From assembly GCF_030915525.1 (NCBI RefSeq), contig NZ_CP133269.1:2329001-2393000 (forward strand): 64,000 nucleotides of DNA. The letters run 5' to 3'. The stretch is from Neobacillus sp. PS2-9 (GTDB lineage Bacteria; Bacillota; Bacilli; Bacillales; Cytobacillaceae). Shown here in pieces: positions 61,488 to 64,000 of the stretch (positions within the stretch are counted from its first letter, which is position 1; each line of letters opens with the position of its first letter). The notes under the pieces were generated by a model, which was given only the letters and a program-made list of their open reading frames with translations, ran no database searches and was not told where the DNA came from. A program made the translations under genes and the position numbers.

Positions 61488-61682
61488 TTATTGACCTTGT
61501 TGATTTCTTAATGTTTGTTCAGCGTAAGCGACAAGACGTTTTGTCATTTCACCGCCTACGGAACCGTTTGCTCGTGCGGTTGTATCAGCACCAAGTTGAA
61601 CTCCAAACTCGCTGGCGATTTCTTCCTTCATTTGATCCAGAACATTCTCTGCACCAGGAACCAAAAGTTTGTTTCTTGCCAT
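61488..61682 (-). CDS. Small acid-soluble spore protein, alpha/beta type
   Basis: 64 residues binding forespore DNA, switching it to A-like form and protecting it. The GPR protease site region [11 protein letters not shown] and the C-terminal block [17 protein letters not shown] are diagnostic. Length and composition are typical. The leader contains the palindrome noted at 61710. A GGGAG site precedes the ATG. Confidence 0.96.
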   Translation of the reverse strand: MARNKLLVPGAENVLDQMKEEIASEFGVQLGADTTARANGSVGGEMTKRLVAYAEQTLRNQQGQ

Positions 61683-61709
61683 GATACATCACTCCCGACG
61701 AAGTTTTTT

Positions 61710-61728
61710 GAGCAATTAAAAATTGCTC
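61710..61728. promoter_or_regulatory. Palindrome in the SASP leader
   Basis: GAGCAATT (61710-61717) and AATTGCTC (61721-61728) with AAA between. It lies about 30 bases before the SASP ATG, in the transcribed leader, and may be an mRNA-stabilising hairpin. Confidence 0.45.
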
Positions 61729-61813
61729 GTGTTTAATTTAACCGATTAAAAAAAACATAATGGTAGAAAATAATGGTTAAAGAAGAAAAAGGTAGAAAGA
61801 AAGATGTGAAGGT

Positions 61814-63358
61814 ATGTTCAAAAGAAAACCAAAATTTCACCTACCAATTGATACCCAGGTAAAGGAAACATCAAAAGATTCCAATCAATCTAATGAAAAG
61901 ACTGAGTCGAAAAATGCCTTTGAATTAATTAAAACATCGATGAAATCAGATGACTTTGTTCACTACTGTTACCCAGTACAGAACCACCATTACTGGATTT
62001 CTTATTATCAAACTATTGTGGATCCAGATGTTTTACATAAAGATATTATGTGTTATTTAGAAAAAACAAGCGGAAACTCACTAGAAAGTGTAAAATCGGT
62101 CATTCCAATAGAGAATATCATTATTACAAGTGATGTCAACACAATAAGAAATAAACTGCATTCAGGTTACGTAGTAATTCAATTAGAAGGTTATGATCCT
62201 TCCTGTTTGTTGGTTCAATCAGAATCCCATCAGTCTCGTACCATTTCCATGCCAGAAGTGGAGTTTTCAGTTGTAGGGCCGAAGGAAGCATTCGTAGAAG
62301 CTTTAAATATTAATATCAATTTAGTGAGAAAAAGATTACCTGTTCAGGAATTGACAGTTAAGCAATTTGAAATTGGCAGATTATCTAAAACAAATATTGC
62401 TGTTTTGTATGTTGATGGTATTGCTAATGAGGAAAATGTCAATACGGTCATACAAAGGGTATCTGAGATTGATTTTGACCAAATTATCGACAGCTCCTTT
62501 ATTACACAGATCATTTCAGATAATCATAAATCATTATTTCCACAATTAGTTGATACAGAAAGACCCGATCGTGTAGTTGCCGTATTGGCCGAGGGAAAGG
62601 TTGTCATTATTGTTGATGGCTCTCCTCATGCTTTAATTGGACCCACTTCTTTAGTGGAATTTTTCTCTGCCTTTGAGGATTATTATTTAAATCCATTAAT
62701 TGCGTCAACTTTTCGAATCATTCGATTATTTGCCGTAAGCTTCTCCATCTTAGTTACTCCAATTTATGTGGCGGCGTTGACTTTTCATTATGAAATGATA
62801 CCAAAGGATTTAATGGGGACACTTATTACTTCAAGAAGGGGAGTTCCACTCCCACCTATATTAGAAGCAGTTTTTCTCGAATTAACGATTGAACTATTAA
62901 GAGAAGCGGGTGCCAGACTTCCAACAAAGGTAGGACAAACAATTGGTATCGTTGGAGGGATTGTAATTGGGACCGCTTCAGTTGAAGCTGGTTTAACTAG
63001 TAATGTCCTTCTAATTATTGTTGCTCTGGCTGCCCTTGCGTCGTTTACGACTCCTGTTTATCAAATGGGTAACACGATTCGTTTACTCCGCTTTCCGTTT
63101 CTATTATTTGCTAATATTTATGGAATGCTTGGTGTGGTTATTTGCTTTTGTTACATGTTAACCCATTTACTTAGATTAACTTCATTAGGGAGACCATTTT
63201 TAGAGCCGTTATATCCTAGTCGTTTACAAGATCTAAAAGATGCGATCTTTAGGTTTCCGTTCTCAGCTAGTGCTAAGAGACCTATTAAACTCCAAACAGA
63301 AAATCCATTACGTTTTAATCCCAAAAAAGCAAAAGAAAATAAAGATGTTGATGAGTGA
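61814..63358 (+). CDS. gerXA: Spore germination protein, GerA family A subunit
   Basis: 514 residues. A large N-terminal cytosolic domain (residues about 1-270) is followed by GerA membrane helices, with IRLFAVSFSILVTPIYVAAL and the conserved block TSRRGVPLPPILEAVFLELT, then LREAGARLPTKVGQTIGIVGG. It forms the GerA-B-C germinant receptor of the inner spore membrane. GAAGG precedes the ATG. The B subunit follows 5 bases after its stop. Confidence 0.95.
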   Translation: MFKRKPKFHLPIDTQVKETSKDSNQSNEKTESKNAFELIKTSMKSDDFVHYCYPVQNHHYWISYYQTIVDPDVLHKDIMCYLEKTSGNSLESVKSVIPIENIIITSDVNTIRNKLHSGYVVIQLEGYDPSCLLVQSESHQSRTISMPEVEFSVVGPKEAFVEALNININLVRKRLPVQELTVKQFEIGRLSKTNIAVLYVDGIANEENVNTVIQRVSEIDFDQIIDSSFITQIISDNHKSLFPQLVDTERPDRVVAVLAEGKVVIIVDGSPHALIGPTSLVEFFSAFEDYYLNPLIASTFRIIRLFAVSFSILVTPIYVAALTFHYEMIPKDLMGTLITSRRGVPLPPILEAVFLELTIELLREAGARLPTKVGQTIGIVGGIVIGTASVEAGLTSNVLLIIVALAALASFTTPVYQMGNTIRLLRFPFLLFANIYGMLGVVICFCYMLTHLLRLTSLGRPFLEPLYPSRLQDLKDAIFRFPFSASAKRPIKLQTENPLRFNPKKAKENKDVDE

Positions 63359-63363
63359 TTGGT

Positions 63364-64000
63364 GTGAAAAAAATGCAATCAACTGTTGAAGAAAGATTCC
63401 AGGTTTCACCTTATCTAGTTTTTTTCTTAGTTAATTCCATTCAAATTGGAGTGGGGATTCTTACATTTCAATCTGAAATTGTAAGATGGGCTGGAAATGA
63501 TGCCTGGATTTCGATTTTACTAACTGGTACGTTTATACACGTTTTGATTTGGATGATGTTTCACGTGTTAAATAAAGAGGGTACGGATGTCCTAGCCATT
63601 AATCAAAAAATTTTTGGAAAATGGATTGGTAACTTATTGAATATTGCTATACTGCTTTATTTTCTTTTAATTGCTATTGTGGTCATCAGAGTTTATTTTG
63701 AAGTCATTCAGGTTTGGATGTTTCCAAGAATTAGTTTATTTTCATTATGCTTGTTTTTTCTGCCACTACTTTACTACATAGTAGAAGGTGGTTTTAGAAT
63801 AGTGACTGGTATTTGTTTTTTTGGAGTCACACTGCCTTTATATTTAGTTTTGACTTTATTGTTTCCATTACAATTTGCGCATGGTGAAAACTTACTTCCT
63901 ATTTGGAACCATTCGATTAAGGAAATCTTGTTATCATCGAAAGGGATGGTTATTAGCTATATAGGGTTTTCCACCCTATTTATTTATTATCCTTTTATTA
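63364..64000 (+). CDS. gerXB: Spore germination permease, GerB family (truncated by window end)
   Basis: A 212-residue partial frame with about six hydrophobic helices. It opens VEERFQVSPYLVFFLVNSIQ, the GerB/amino-acid permease pattern, followed by NSIQIGVGILTFQSEI and GTDVLAINQKIFGKWIGN. The GTG at 63364 or ATG at 63373 may be the start; the ribosome site is weak, so translation is coupled to gerXA. The 3' end lies outside the window. Confidence 0.9.
   Translation, partial: MKKMQSTVEERFQVSPYLVFFLVNSIQIGVGILTFQSEIVRWAGNDAWISILLTGTFIHVLIWMMFHVLNKEGTDVLAINQKIFGKWIGNLLNIAILLYFLLIAIVVIRVYFEVIQVWMFPRISLFSLCLFFLPLLYYIVEGGFRIVTGICFFGVTLPLYLVLTLLFPLQFAHGENLLPIWNHSIKEILLSSKGMVISYIGFSTLFIYYPFI

Noticed and set aside
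1..64000. CRISPR arrays, tRNA or rRNA genes, classical riboswitches, prophage or plasmid origins
   Set aside because: I looked for regular direct repeats, cloverleaf-like genes and conserved riboswitch cores by eye and found none; a covariance-model search would be needed to exclude short or divergent examples.

Overview
The window reads as chromosome of an endospore-forming, low-GC Bacillaceae (Bacillus/Neobacillus-like). It has a GerA-type germinant receptor operon, an alpha/beta-type SASP, YyaC and a DUF3231 protein. Shine-Dalgarno sites are strong GGAGG types, TTG and GTG starts are frequent, and promoters are sigma-A-like. I found no rRNA, tRNA, CRISPR array or prophage block. Identifications come from reading motifs and family resemblance; no database search was run.

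1-8 kb is a mixed accessory stretch: a YfmJ-type oxidoreductase, a decayed IS200/IS605 element (internally deleted tnpA; tnpB with one in-frame TAG), an NTF2-like protein, a DUF3800 protein, a DinB-like protein and a cysteine desulfurase. Two small ORFs (48 and 52 codons) lie in the gap after it, one with a CcpA-type cre site upstream. 8-17.7 kb is mostly housekeeping: a Dph6-like PP-loop enzyme, glnA with a clear promoter and a GlnR/TnrA operator, a DRE-TIM aldolase, a DoxX-like membrane protein, purU, an isochorismatase-like hydrolase, a GntA/YqcI-family protein, a methyltransferase and small hypotheticals.

17.8-33.8 kb is a long co-directional catabolic block: P1 peptidase, then (from a promoter at 18941) an IclR regulator, S66 carboxypeptidase, five-gene Opp/Dpp-type peptide importer, M20 amidohydrolase, two class III aminotransferases, aldehyde dehydrogenase, M81 (MlrC-like) peptidase and GNAT acetyltransferase, ending in a terminator at about 33.8 kb. 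It looks like uptake, hydrolysis, transamination and oxidation of an unusual (beta-, D- or omega-amino-acid-containing) peptide.

33.8-42.3 kb carries a FAD oxidoreductase, methyltransferase, FMN reductase, ECF-S-like membrane protein, acetolactate-synthase-like TPP enzyme, DUF2269-like membrane protein, aldo/keto reductase, guanylate-kinase paralogue and yyaC.

42.3-56.5 kb is the most unusual part. Two paralogous GntR/FCD regulators bracket an NadX-like dehydrogenase, two ion-type transporters, an NAD-binding reductase-like protein, a 28-residue cationic microprotein, two [2Fe-2S] ferredoxins, a creatininase-family hydrolase, a haem-oxygenase-like diiron protein with the complete ligand set, an aldehyde dehydrogenase, a GlcG/HbpS protein and split chromate transporters. 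Eleven GTATAC-centred boxes, many flanked by TTGG and AAA, sit in its intergenic regions and suggest one regulon. Two copies of a GC-rich, about 180-bp MITE-like repeat in opposite orientation lie at about 44.0 and 56.4 kb.

56.7-64 kb returns to core sporulation and envelope functions: a DUF6115-like membrane protein, a short MltG-like protein, DUF2062, a SET-domain protein, an ArsB/NhaD-type transporter, DUF3231, SASP, gerXA and a gerXB cut by the window edge.
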